DNA of 37,631 bases from Halococcus salifodinae DSM 8989 (GTDB lineage Archaea; Halobacteriota; Halobacteria; Halobacteriales; Halococcaceae), in contig NZ_AOME01000013.1 in assembly GCF_000336935.1 (NCBI RefSeq), positions 1 through 37,631 of the forward strand. The letters run 5' to 3'. This document shows positions 1 to 7,878 of the stretch, piece by piece (position 1 is the first letter of the stretch; the number at the start of each line of letters is the position of its first letter). Below the pieces are notes generated by a model. It was not told the origin of the DNA. It was given only the letters and a program-made list of their open reading frames with translations, and made no database searches. The position numbers and the translations under genes were made by a program.

Positions 1-1
1 C

Positions 2-55
2 CGCCGTGACGTGATCGAACCCACCGATACCGACGAGTGGCGACTCGTCGACTGA
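2..55 (+). CDS. C-terminal tail of an upstream gene (partial)
   Basis: Frame 2 is open from the window edge to a TGA at 53-55 and encodes a 17-residue acidic tail ending DEWRLVD. It overlaps the start of the prenyltransferase gene by about 19 nt, which would fit a same-strand operon. The fragment is too short to assign a family, and it could be non-coding. Confidence 0.35.
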   Translation, partial: RRDVIEPTDTDEWRLVD

Positions 56-939
56 CGACTTCGCGGCTCCGAGCGCAGTTCTGGGCGTGCTGGAAGATGA
101 GCCGCCCCGCACAGCTCCTCCTAGTGCTCGTCGTCTACGCGCTCGGCGCGAAGATCGCGCTGTCGAGTGGGGCGTCACTCGATGTCGTGAGGCTCGCGGT
201 CGGCGGCGCGGCGCTGCTCGCCGTCGCCGCGAGCGTCCACTACGCCAACGAGTACGCCGACCACGAGACCGACGCACTGACCGAACGAACGCCGTTTTCG
301 GGTGGAAGCGGCGCGCTCGCTCGGACGGGCCTTTCTCAATACCTCGCGCTCTACGCTGGCATTGCGACGCTCGCCATCGGAATGGTCGCTGCGGTGGCCG
401 GGACCACTCTCGGCGTTCTTTCTCACCCTGCGCTCGCCCTGCTCACGGTCATCGCCTGGTTCGGCTGGCAGTATTCGGTCGGGCCGCTCCGACTCGCGTG
501 GCGCGGTTGGGGCGAACTCGACAACGCCGCGCTCGGCGGTCTCGTCCTTCCGGCGTACGGCGCGGCCGTTCTCGACGGCCCTGTTTGGCGAACGCTGCTC
601 GCGTGCCTCCCGTTCTTCCTGCTCGTGTTCGCCAACCTCCTGGCCACCCAGTGGCCCGACCGCCATGCCGACGCTGCCGTCGGGAAGCGGACGCTCGTCA
701 CGCGGTGGTCGCCGCGACAGCTCAGGCTGTTGTACGTCGGGGCGGTCTGCCTGGCGTTCGGGTCCCTGCCCGTACTGGCGGGCAGCGTGCTTCCGGCCGT
801 CGTCGCGGCGGCGAGCCTGGTCGTCTTGCCGGTGTCGGTGTGGGGGGCGACAGGCTACACCGAGCGTCGAGTGCCGTTCCCGAGCGTCGCCGCGATGGTG
901 GCGCTCGTCGTCGTTCAGCTACTCGCGTGGTGTGTCTGA
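37..939 (+). CDS. UbiA-family prenyltransferase, MenA-like
   Basis: Integral-membrane prenyltransferase of about 300 residues, the usual UbiA size. The first Asp-rich motif is NEYADHETD at residues 71-79 and the second is DRHAD at 207-212, followed by GKRTL. Both would bind Mg-prenyl diphosphate at the membrane face. The GKRTL sequence and the GPLRL...GWGEL stretch near 149-161 resemble MenA (1,4-dihydroxy-2-naphthoate prenyltransferase) more than the lycopene elongases of haloarchaea, so a role in menaquinone synthesis is likely but inferred. The GTG at 37 is used because residues 11-25 look like the usual amphipathic lead-in to helix 1; the ATG at 97 is the alternative. The 3' end overlaps the convergent DUF547 gene by 21 nt. 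Confidence 0.85.
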   Translation: MATRRLTTSRLRAQFWACWKMSRPAQLLLVLVVYALGAKIALSSGASLDVVRLAVGGAALLAVAASVHYANEYADHETDALTERTPFSGGSGALARTGLSQYLALYAGIATLAIGMVAAVAGTTLGVLSHPALALLTVIAWFGWQYSVGPLRLAWRGWGELDNAALGGLVLPAYGAAVLDGPVWRTLLACLPFFLLVFANLLATQWPDRHADAAVGKRTLVTRWSPRQLRLLYVGAVCLAFGSLPVLAGSVLPAVVAAASLVVLPVSVWGATGYTERRVPFPSVAAMVALVVVQLLAWCV

Positions 940-1728
940 GCCGTCCGATTGCGAGCCCGCGAATCGCCCGAGCGCGAGCGACCAGTCGTACGACTGGTAC
1001 CGGATCGCGGGCGTCGCGTCGCCAGGAATGACTACGTGTTCGCGGAGCAGCGAGCGGATCCCGCGTCGGCCACCGAAGTCGCCGTGATACCACAGCATGT
1101 GTCGCGGCACGCGAACCACGCCCTGGTCGGCATCGTGCGCGACTTCCGTCTCCAGAAACCCCGCCGTCGCGGTGTCGAGCTGGTCGTCGATCGTCTCGTG
1201 GTCGTACGCGAGGATCGGAGGACAGCTCGCGGCCCCGCAGTTGAGCGCGAAGTGGATCCGCGAGTCGCGACTGTCGAGGCGGTGAGCGCGTTCGAACGCG
1301 TCGGCTCGCCGCGGGAGGTAGCCGAGGCCCAGCGAGTGTCGTGAGCGCCGGAGGAGGCCGTGTTCGATGTCGTCGAGGCTCAGTTCGTGGCCTGCGACCG
1401 CGACCACCTCCGCACGGAAAAACCGTCGCCGGTCCTCGTACTGTTCGGGCGCGGCGTCGAGCAGGAGCTGGACGTGGGCGTTGTAGACGTTGAGCCAGAA
1501 GGCGAGCCGGCGGTCATCGGTGGCGAGCGCGTCTCGGAGCGCCGCTGGTGGGAGGTCGCGGAGCGCACGCTCGTATCGGCGTGTCGACTCGCCGTAGCGC
1601 ACCGCTCGGAGGAGGTCCACAGCCAGCGCCAGGGGATCGGCGTCACTAGTGCGATCGGCGGCGTCGCTGTATCCGGTGTCGCTGGGACGTTCAGCATCGG
1701 ATCGGCTGTCAGTGTCGGCACGAACCAC
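919..1728 (-). CDS. DUF547 domain protein
   Basis: Protein of 269 residues. An acidic, probably disordered N-terminus of about 30 residues precedes a DUF547 core: the AFWLNVYNAHVQLLL block near residues 75-90, and the HFALNCGAASCPP block near 160-172, whose Cys and His residues are typical of the family. No biochemical role is established for DUF547 that would fix its function here. There is no obvious signal peptide. The start is a GTG at 1728, the only upstream start in frame. The gene is divergent from mtnP (75-nt gap) and its 3' end overlaps the convergent prenyltransferase gene by 21 nt. Confidence 0.82.
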   Translation of the reverse strand: MVRADTDSRSDAERPSDTGYSDAADRTSDADPLALAVDLLRAVRYGESTRRYERALRDLPPAALRDALATDDRRLAFWLNVYNAHVQLLLDAAPEQYEDRRRFFRAEVVAVAGHELSLDDIEHGLLRRSRHSLGLGYLPRRADAFERAHRLDSRDSRIHFALNCGAASCPPILAYDHETIDDQLDTATAGFLETEVAHDADQGVVRVPRHMLWYHGDFGGRRGIRSLLREHVVIPGDATPAIRYQSYDWSLALGRFAGSQSDGSDTPRE

Positions 1729-1773
1729 GGTCGATCGAGGGGTGGAGAGGTCATGGCCCTTTTCCCGTCATGT

Positions 1774-1782
1774 TTTAGCCGC
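1774..1782 (+). promoter_or_regulatory. TATA-like box for mtnP
   Basis: GTTTTAGCC lies 22-30 nt upstream of the ATG at 1804, the spacing expected for a leaderless haloarchaeal transcript. It supports that start over the much longer open frame beginning at 1360. Confidence 0.5.
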
Positions 1783-1803
1783 GCACACGCGATCGAACGA
1801 TGT

Positions 1804-2655
1804 ATGATCGGCATCATCGGCGGCAGCGGGATCTACGAGGCGTTCGATCTCGAAAACGTTCATGAAGAGGAGATCGAGACACCCTTCGGCGATCCGAGCG
1901 CGCCGATCACGGTCGGCGAGCTGGACGGCACCGAGGTCGCCTTCCTCCCGCGACACGGCCGCGACCACCAGTTCTCGCCAACCGACGCGCCGTATCGGGC
2001 GAACGTCCACGCCCTCAAACAGCTCGGCGTCGAGCGGGTGCTCGCGACCAACGCCGTGGGAAGCCTCCGTGACGACCTCCCGCCGCAAACCCTCGTGGTT
2101 CCCGACCAACTGTTCGACCGCACCCGACACCGGCCGTACACCTTCTTCGGCGACGGCATGGTGGTCCACATGGAGTTCGCCGAGCCGTACTGCCCCCACA
2201 TGGCCACCCATCTCGCCGAATCCGCGGACACCGCCACCGACGACGGCGCGCGCGAGGGTGGCACCTACGTCTGCATCGAGGGTCCCCAGTATTCGACGAA
2301 GGCCGAGTCGGAGTGGTTCCGCGACCAGGGCTGGGATCTCGCCGGCATGACCGCGGTCCCGGAGGCGAAGCTCGCCCGCGAGGCCGAGCTGTGCTATGCG
2401 ACCATCACCGGAATCACCGATTGGGGCGTGTGGAAAGGCGCAGTCGACGACCGTCTCGGCGACGTCCTCGAAAACGCCGCCGCGAACGAGGAAGCGATCA
2501 ACGCCACTCTCGAACACGCGATCCGAACGCTGCCCGACGAGCGCGATTGTGACTGCGAACACGCGCTGGAGGGCACGATCAACACCCCGAACGAAGTGAT
2601 CCCCGATGAGACGAAAGAGCGCGTCGACCTGCTCGCTGGCGAGTATCTCGACTGA
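1804..2655 (+). CDS. mtnP: S-methyl-5'-thioadenosine (or thioinosine) phosphorylase
   Basis: Trimeric purine-nucleoside phosphorylase family, 283 residues, cleaving 5'-methylthioadenosine with phosphate in methionine salvage. Visible motifs: GIIGGSGIY at the N-terminus, PRHGRDH at 49-55 (phosphate and ribose site), NAVGSLRDD at 83-91, GPQYSTKAES at 160-169, and GMTAVPEAKLARE at 181-193. The base-recognition motif that reads TDYD in well-studied MTA phosphorylases reads TDWG at 205-208. The first Asp is kept and the second is lost, so preference between adenine and hypoxanthine bases is uncertain. A C-terminal tail of about 50 residues contains a CDCEH sequence. The ATG at 1804 is set by the TATA box and by the family N-terminus. 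Confidence 0.92.
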   Translation: MIGIIGGSGIYEAFDLENVHEEEIETPFGDPSAPITVGELDGTEVAFLPRHGRDHQFSPTDAPYRANVHALKQLGVERVLATNAVGSLRDDLPPQTLVVPDQLFDRTRHRPYTFFGDGMVVHMEFAEPYCPHMATHLAESADTATDDGAREGGTYVCIEGPQYSTKAESEWFRDQGWDLAGMTAVPEAKLAREAELCYATITGITDWGVWKGAVDDRLGDVLENAAANEEAINATLEHAIRTLPDERDCDCEHALEGTINTPNEVIPDETKERVDLLAGEYLD

Positions 2656-2716
2656 GCGCGACAGCATTCGCGCTATCGGGATGGATCGACTGTCGGGGCC
2701 CGGTCGGCGCGTCGAT

Positions 2717-2824
2717 TCACGACCGACCGTCGTCGCGGACGTATTCGATCGCCGCGACGAATTGGTCGAGATCGATCCTGTCCTCGGTTTCGGCCAGGCG
2801 CTCCCGGATTCGTTCTGGCGTCAT
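2717..2824 (-). CDS. Possible 35-residue microprotein
   Basis: Short acidic, helical-looking ORF beginning MTPERIRERLAETEDRIDL. It lies downstream of scpA on the same strand, separated by about 138 nt. A TATA-like TCATATCT sits near 2849-2856, about 28 nt upstream of the ATG at 2824, which suits a leaderless start there rather than at the in-frame ATG at 2839. Composition matches host proteins. I do not recognise a family; conservation at this locus would decide whether it is real. Confidence 0.45.
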   Translation of the reverse strand: MTPERIRERLAETEDRIDLDQFVAAIEYVRDDGRS

Positions 2825-2962
2825 GGCCAATGTTACCATACAACTCGAAGAGATATGACTCTTTCGCCGGTTGCTATCGTTAGTCGATCTCGGCGTTGTC
2901 AAGTGTCTCTGTGTTCGATTCGCCGACGATCCAACCGGGTGGAACAGCGGGGAGCGATCGAG

Positions 2963-3871
2963 TCAGTCCGCGATCGCTTCGGTCGATCCGGTGTCGGCTG
3001 CCGGGTTCTGGATCCAGAGGTCGCCGAACAGTTCGTCCTGTTCGAGGCGGACGTGGCCCCGGTGTGAGAGAAAGAGCACGGCGAGGAAGGTTTCGACGCG
3101 CGACCCGCCCGCCTCCTCGATTTCGGCGTAGAGCACCTCCTCGCGCCCGGCGTCGTACTGCTTGCGGAGAACGCGCTGGACGTCCGCGATGATGGTCTCG
3201 ATGTCCTCGGTGTGGGCCGTGGCCGTGACCTCGGCTTCGGTGGGTTCGTCGTCGACCCGGAGGTCGTCGCCTGACCGGTATTCGAGGGTCTGAGTACCTC
3301 GTTGAAAGCCCTTCGGCGAGCCGTCGGTGTCGTAGGTTCGGGACTCCTTCCACCACGAGTCGCGTTCTGCCTCCCGGAGTTCCCGCACGAGTTCGTCGAG
3401 CGTCTCGGGGGTGCCGCGGGCCTGTTTCCGGTCGAGTCGGCGGTCCATCTCGTCTTCGAGCGCCGCCACCGGGTCCGGGCCGAACTCGCCTCCGTCTGCC
3501 GCTCCGTCTTCCGGACCCCACGCCTCCTCCCACGGCTCGGGCGCGGGGTCGGGCTCCGGCTCGTCGGGTTCGAGCAGCGCGTCGCTTTTCATCCGGAGGA
3601 GCACGCTCGCGTAGAACAGCGCCCGGCCGGAGGTTCGGAGGTCGGCGGCGTCGAGCCGCGAGAGGAACGCATCGGTGACTTCCACCACGTCGATGTCCCA
3701 CGGCTCGATCTCACCCTCCTCGGCCAGCCTGACGAGCAGCTCGACCGGCTCGACTTCTTCGGATTCGTCCGCATCGCCATCGGCTTCGGTCCCGGTGTCG
3801 CCAGCATCGTCCACGGCGTCGCCAGGCGACCCGACGCCCGCCGATGCCAGCGGATCGGGCGTGTCAGTCAT
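2963..3871 (-). CDS. scpA: Segregation and condensation protein A (kleisin)
   Basis: Kleisin subunit that bridges the Smc head domains in the archaeal condensin complex; 302 residues. An acidic, disordered N-terminus of about 40 residues precedes the ScpA domain, recognisable by VELLVRLAEEGEIEPWDIDVVEVTDAFL at about 43-70 (written here in part) and RALFYASVLLRMKSDALL at about 82-99. An acidic Pro-rich linker follows, then a C-terminal winged-helix region near 215-285 (FLAVLFLSHRGHVRLEQDELFGDLW). The start overlaps the smc stop by 8 nt, indicating translational coupling. No scpB gene is present in this window. Confidence 0.92.
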   Translation of the reverse strand: MTDTPDPLASAGVGSPGDAVDDAGDTGTEADGDADESEEVEPVELLVRLAEEGEIEPWDIDVVEVTDAFLSRLDAADLRTSGRALFYASVLLRMKSDALLEPDEPEPDPAPEPWEEAWGPEDGAADGGEFGPDPVAALEDEMDRRLDRKQARGTPETLDELVRELREAERDSWWKESRTYDTDGSPKGFQRGTQTLEYRSGDDLRVDDEPTEAEVTATAHTEDIETIIADVQRVLRKQYDAGREEVLYAEIEEAGGSRVETFLAVLFLSHRGHVRLEQDELFGDLWIQNPAADTGSTEAIAD

Positions 3872-6800
3872 CCGCAGGGGCCTCCTGGGCTCCGAGCTCG
3901 ATCCCCGTCACCGCCGAGACGTTGTCGCCCTGCATCGTGACCCCGATCGCGCGCTCGGAGCGTTCGAGCATCGCCGAGCGGTGCGAGACGACGATGAACT
4001 GGGCCTCGCTCGCGAGCTCGTCGACCAGCTCGCCCACCCGCTCGGCGTTGGCCGCGTCGAGGAAGGCGTCGATCTCGTCGAGCGCGTAGAACGGCGCGGG
4101 GTTGTGGCGCTGGATCGCGAAGATAAAGGCGAGCGCGGTGAGTGATTTCTCGCCGCCGCTCATCGCGTCCAACCGTTGAATCGGCTTGTCGCCCGGCTGG
4201 GCCTTCATCGTCAGCCCGCCCTCGAAGGGGTCTTCGGGATCTTCCAAGTGGAGCGTCCCCGACCCCGCCGAGAGCCGCTCGAAGATCGACTCGAACTGGT
4301 CGTTGATCGCTTCATAGGACTCCATGAACGTCCCCTTCTTCTGAGCCTCGTAGGACTCGATCCGCTCCTCGATCCCGTCGCGCTCGTCGGTCAGGGTGTC
4401 CTTCTTGCCGGTGAGGTCCGCGAGATCGTCCTCGACAGCGTCGTACTCGTCGATCGCGAGCATGTTGACCGGCTCTAGCTCCTCCATCTTCCCTTCGATC
4501 CGCGAGATCTCGCGCTCGACCTCGTCGTGGTCCGGAATCTCGTCGGCGTCGTACTCGCCGACCGCCGCGGCGAGCTCATCGATCTCCCAGTCGAGGCGTT
4601 CGGCGGTCTCACGCCGGTCTTCGAGAGCGGTCTCGGCCTCGTCAACCACCTCCTGCTGTTCGTCGCGGGTTGTCCGTGCGTCCTGAAGTTCGTCCTTCAA
4701 CTCGGTACGATCCTCTTTCAGCTCGGCGAGTTCCTCCTCCAGCTCGGCGACAGCGGCCTCCTTCTCGTCGAGGGTGTCCTCGCACCCGTCGATCTCGTCT
4801 TTGAGTTCCTCGATCCGTTCCTCGTTCTCGGCCTTGCGATTTTGGGCGGTTTCGAGCGTCGCGTGGAGATCGTCGATCGAGTCCTCGGCGTACTCCTTCT
4901 CCAGCTGGAGTTCGTTCAGCCGGCCGTCGAGGTCGTCCATCCGGTCCTCGCGGTCGTCGATCTCGGTCTCGATCGCGTCGGCCTCTTCGGTGAGCTCCGG
5001 GACGTCCGAATCCGCGAGTTCGCCCTCCAGATCGGCGATTTCGTCCTCGATCCCCTCGATCCGATCGTCGTGATCGGCGATCGCGGTTTCGAGCTCGCCC
5101 ATCTCCTCGTCGACCTCCTCGCGAGCGGTTTCGATCTCGTCGATCTCGTCCTCCAACGAGTCGATCCGCTCTTCGACCTCCTCGTGCTCGCGCTCTTTCG
5201 CCTCGATGTCGGCCTCGACCTCCCGCACCTGCTCGGCGGCCGCGGAGCGCCGTTCGCGCGCGTCGTCGAGCCGCTCTTCGACGTCGCGTACTGCCTCTTT
5301 CGCCTCGCGGCGCTCCTCTTCGAGCTCCGCCACCCGATCCGCGACCCGTTTCAGCCGGCCCTCGCTCGATCCGAAGGAGTACCGCGACCCGCTCTTCGAG
5401 CCGCCGGTCATCGCGCCGCTCTTCTCGACGAGTTCGCCCTCCAGCGTGACCAGGCGATAGTCGCCCATCAGCTCCCGTGCGGTCGCCATGTCCTCGACCA
5501 CGAGCGTGCTCCCGAGAACGTACGAGAACACGCCCGCGTACTCGGTGGGATAGTCGACGAGGTTCGCGGCGAAATCCACCACACCCTCCTGGCCGGGCAG
5601 TTGCGGCAGCGAGCGCTGGTGCATCTCGGTCAGCGGGAGGAAGGTCGCTCGGCCCGCGTTTCTGGATTTGAGATAGTCGATCGCGCTTTCGCCCACACCG
5701 TCGTCGTCGACCACGACGTGGGCCAGCCGCCCGCCGGCGGCCGTCTCACACGCGGTCGCGTACTCCGGATCGACGCCGCCGAGCTGGGCGATCGTGCCGT
5801 GTACCCCATCCATGTCGGCGTTCAACACCGTGGAAACCGCTCGACCGTACGACGAGCCGCTCTCGTCGGTCTTGGCTTCGAGGTCGGCGTATTTCTGCTG
5901 GGCGGCCCGCAGCTCCTCCTCGACCTCGTCCAAATCCTCGTTGCGCTCGCGTTTTTCAGTTTTGAGGTCGGAAACGACGTCCTCGATGTTCGCCTCGTTC
6001 GTCGCGGCCTTCTCGCGTTCGTCCGCTATGTCTTCGATTGCGGCCTCGATTGCGGGGATTTTCTCGCGCGCCTCGTCGAGTTCGGACTCGGTTTCGTCCT
6101 GCTCGGTCGAGCGCCGCCGTGCGGCGTCGAGCAGCCGGTCCTGCTCGCGCTGTTTCTCGTTCTTTGCGCTCTTCTCGGCTTCGAGCGCCTCACGTTGCTC
6201 CGCGAGATCGGCCTTCAGTTCGTCGTACGCGGTGTCAGTCGCCTCGATCTCGCTCTCGACCTCGGCGAGATCGTTTTCGAGGTCCTCGATCTCGGTCGCG
6301 ATCGAGGACTTCTCGACTTTGACCTGCCGAATATCGCTTTCGAGTTCGTCGACGGTCTCCTGCTTGCGGTCGATCTCCACGAACGCCTGGCGGCGCTCGT
6401 TTTCTGCATCTTCGATGCGCTCTTCGGCGGTCTCGATCTTGTCCTCCAGCCGCCCGATCTCGCCTTTGACCTCCTCGATCTCCCGTTTGATCGCGAGCTG
6501 CTCGTCCTCACCCTTCCGCTCGATTTCGGTGTTGAGATCGTCGAGGTCGGTTTCGAGCCGTGATACGCGGCCCTCACGCTCGTCGAGTTCGCGCCGTAGC
6601 TCCGCGATCTTTTCTTCGCGCTCGTCGATCTCTTCGCGGGTGTCGGCGAGCGCCTCGCGTTTTTCCTCCAGCTCGGCGGCCTTCCGGTAGCTCTCGTACT
6701 CTTCCTTCTCGTCGCGGAGGTCCTGATATTCGAGCGCGGTCTCACGCTCGTCCTCCAACTGGTTGAGTCGTTCCTCCTTCTCCTCGATCCGGAGCTCGGC

Positions 6801-7430
6801 CTCCTCGATCCGGCCCTCGACCACTTCGAGCTCCTCGAAGGCGTCTTCTTTCTTCGCGTCGAACGCGGCGACGCCCGCGATCTCGTCGATGATCTCGCGG
6901 CGCTCGCCCGCGGTCATGTTGATGATCCCCGTGACGTCGCCCTGCATCACGACGTTGTACCCCTCCGGGGTGACGCCGGCCTGGGCGAGCAGATCCTGAA
7001 TGTCGGCGAGGTTCACCGAGCGGCCGTTGATGTAGTAGTAGGAATAATAATTGTCCTCGGTCTGCTTGACGCGGCGTTTGACGGTGATCTCGTCGACGTC
7101 GCCGACGTCCTCGGTGCCGGCGGCGCTCTCGACCTCGGCGCGGGTGAGGGTGCTATCCTCGTTGTCGAGGACGACCGCGACGCTCGCCTCGCGCGTGCCG
7201 CCGACCCCGTCGCCCTCGTCGTGGGCGGGGTTGTAGATCAAGTCGGTGAGTTTGCGTGCACGGATGCCCCGCGTACGGGCGAGGCCGAGCGCGAACAGCA
7301 CGGCGTCGATGATGTTCGACTTGCCCGAGCCGTTCGGGCCGCTGACAGTAGTGAAATCCTCGTAGAAGGGGATTCGGGTCTTCCGGCCGAAACTCTTGAA
7401 GTTGTCTAAGACGAGCGTCTTGATGTTCAT
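3864..7430 (-). CDS. smc: Chromosome segregation protein Smc
   Basis: Full-length SMC ATPase, 1188 residues, for chromosome compaction and segregation. The N-terminal head has Walker A GPNGSGKS at 31-38. Two long Glu/Arg/Lys/Asp-rich coiled-coil arms (about 170-510 and 690-1020) flank a hinge at about 520-670 that contains GGVDPEYATACETAAGG. The C-terminal head carries the ABC signature SGGEKSLTALAF followed by Walker B FYALDEIDAFLD. It lies between an acidic coiled-coil protein (18-nt gap upstream) and scpA (8-nt overlap downstream), a three-gene condensin operon. Long open frames on the opposite strand here are shadows of the GC-rich coiled coil. Confidence 0.97.
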   Translation of the reverse strand: MNIKTLVLDNFKSFGRKTRIPFYEDFTTVSGPNGSGKSNIIDAVLFALGLARTRGIRARKLTDLIYNPAHDEGDGVGGTREASVAVVLDNEDSTLTRAEVESAAGTEDVGDVDEITVKRRVKQTEDNYYSYYYINGRSVNLADIQDLLAQAGVTPEGYNVVMQGDVTGIINMTAGERREIIDEIAGVAAFDAKKEDAFEELEVVEGRIEEAELRIEEKEERLNQLEDERETALEYQDLRDEKEEYESYRKAAELEEKREALADTREEIDEREEKIAELRRELDEREGRVSRLETDLDDLNTEIERKGEDEQLAIKREIEEVKGEIGRLEDKIETAEERIEDAENERRQAFVEIDRKQETVDELESDIRQVKVEKSSIATEIEDLENDLAEVESEIEATDTAYDELKADLAEQREALEAEKSAKNEKQREQDRLLDAARRRSTEQDETESELDEAREKIPAIEAAIEDIADEREKAATNEANIEDVVSDLKTEKRERNEDLDEVEEELRAAQQKYADLEAKTDESGSSYGRAVSTVLNADMDGVHGTIAQLGGVDPEYATACETAAGGRLAHVVVDDDGVGESAIDYLKSRNAGRATFLPLTEMHQRSLPQLPGQEGVVDFAANLVDYPTEYAGVFSYVLGSTLVVEDMATARELMGDYRLVTLEGELVEKSGAMTGGSKSGSRYSFGSSEGRLKRVADRVAELEEERREAKEAVRDVEERLDDARERRSAAAEQVREVEADIEAKEREHEEVEERIDSLEDEIDEIETAREEVDEEMGELETAIADHDDRIEGIEDEIADLEGELADSDVPELTEEADAIETEIDDREDRMDDLDGRLNELQLEKEYAEDSIDDLHATLETAQNRKAENEERIEELKDEIDGCEDTLDEKEAAVAELEEELAELKEDRTELKDELQDARTTRDEQQEVVDEAETALEDRRETAERLDWEIDELAAAVGEYDADEIPDHDEVEREISRIEGKMEELEPVNMLAIDEYDAVEDDLADLTGKKDTLTDERDGIEERIESYEAQKKGTFMESYEAINDQFESIFERLSAGSGTLHLEDPEDPFEGGLTMKAQPGDKPIQRLDAMSGGEKSLTALAFIFAIQRHNPAPFYALDEIDAFLDAANAERVGELVDELASEAQFIVVSHRSAMLERSERAIGVTMQGDNVSAVTGIELGAQEAPADD

Positions 7431-7448
7431 GGAGTGCTCGTGGGGGCG

Positions 7449-7736
7449 TTACGCGACGATGATATCGTCGGCCTCCGTCGTGTTCTCCTCCTCGTTTTCG
7501 GTGTGCTTATCTCCTTCGACAGCGGTCTCGACGGCGCTTGCCTCGGAGGAATCGGTTTCCGTCTCGGGCGTCGTGCCGACCCCGGCCTCGATGTACTCCT
7601 CGGAGTCGTCCGAATCGTCGGCTTCGAGCTCGCGGAGTCGATCCTTGGTCTCGACGAGCTCCTCGGTGAGGCCATCGACAGTGGCCTTGAGTTCGTTGAC
7701 CCGCGTTTCGAGTTCCTCGACGCGATTGCCCGACAT
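7449..7736 (-). CDS. Small acidic coiled-coil protein, first gene of the smc operon
   Basis: Protein of 95 residues. Residues 1-40 form a heptad-patterned helix (NRVEELETRVNELKATVDGL and onward), a likely short coiled coil; the rest is an acidic, Ser/Thr/Glu-rich disordered tail ending DDIIVA. The ATG at 7736 is chosen because a TATA box lies about 26 nt upstream; the in-frame ATG at 7757 overlaps that promoter. The position 18 nt before smc suggests a condensin-related or oligomerising partner, but that is inferred from context only. Confidence 0.8.
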   Translation of the reverse strand: MSGNRVEELETRVNELKATVDGLTEELVETKDRLRELEADDSDDSEEYIEAGVGTTPETETDSSEASAVETAVEGDKHTENEEENTTEADDIIVA

Positions 7737-7754
7737 ACCTCTCAAAGCCCGTCC

Positions 7755-7770
7755 CACGTCAATAAACGTG
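7755..7770 (-). promoter_or_regulatory. Promoter of the smc-scpA operon with inverted repeat over the TATA box
   Basis: On the minus strand the TATA-like TTTATTG lies about 26 nt upstream of the ATG at 7736. It is enclosed by a perfect 5-bp inverted repeat, CACGT (7755-7759) and ACGTG (7766-7770), with a 6-nt centre. The repeat overlaps the box, so a repressor or basal-factor site is possible; that is inference. Confidence 0.5.
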
Positions 7771-7848
7771 CGTCAGACGCTTGTCGCCTTTCCGTCATTT
7801 CCGGACCCGAAACGTGGTGGAATCGGGTCGAACGGCGATGGCGTCACG

Positions 7849-7853
7849 TTTTA
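7849..7853 (+). promoter_or_regulatory. TATA-like box for gatB
   Basis: TTTTA centred about 28 nt upstream of the ATG at 7879. It supports that ATG over the in-frame GTG at 7858, which would fall only a few bases from the box. Confidence 0.45.
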
Positions 7854-7878
7854 GCGGGTGCGGACGAACACGGGCACA

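Noticed and set aside
1360-1803. N-terminal extension of mtnP
   Set aside because: Runs antisense through the DUF547 gene and its promoter; the enzyme starts at MIGIIGGSG with a TATA box at leaderless distance.
4527-6563. 678-codon plus-strand open frame opposite smc
   Set aside because: Leu/Val/Asp-rich composition is the mirror of the GC-rich Glu/Arg coiled-coil codons of smc; smc on the minus strand has all family motifs.
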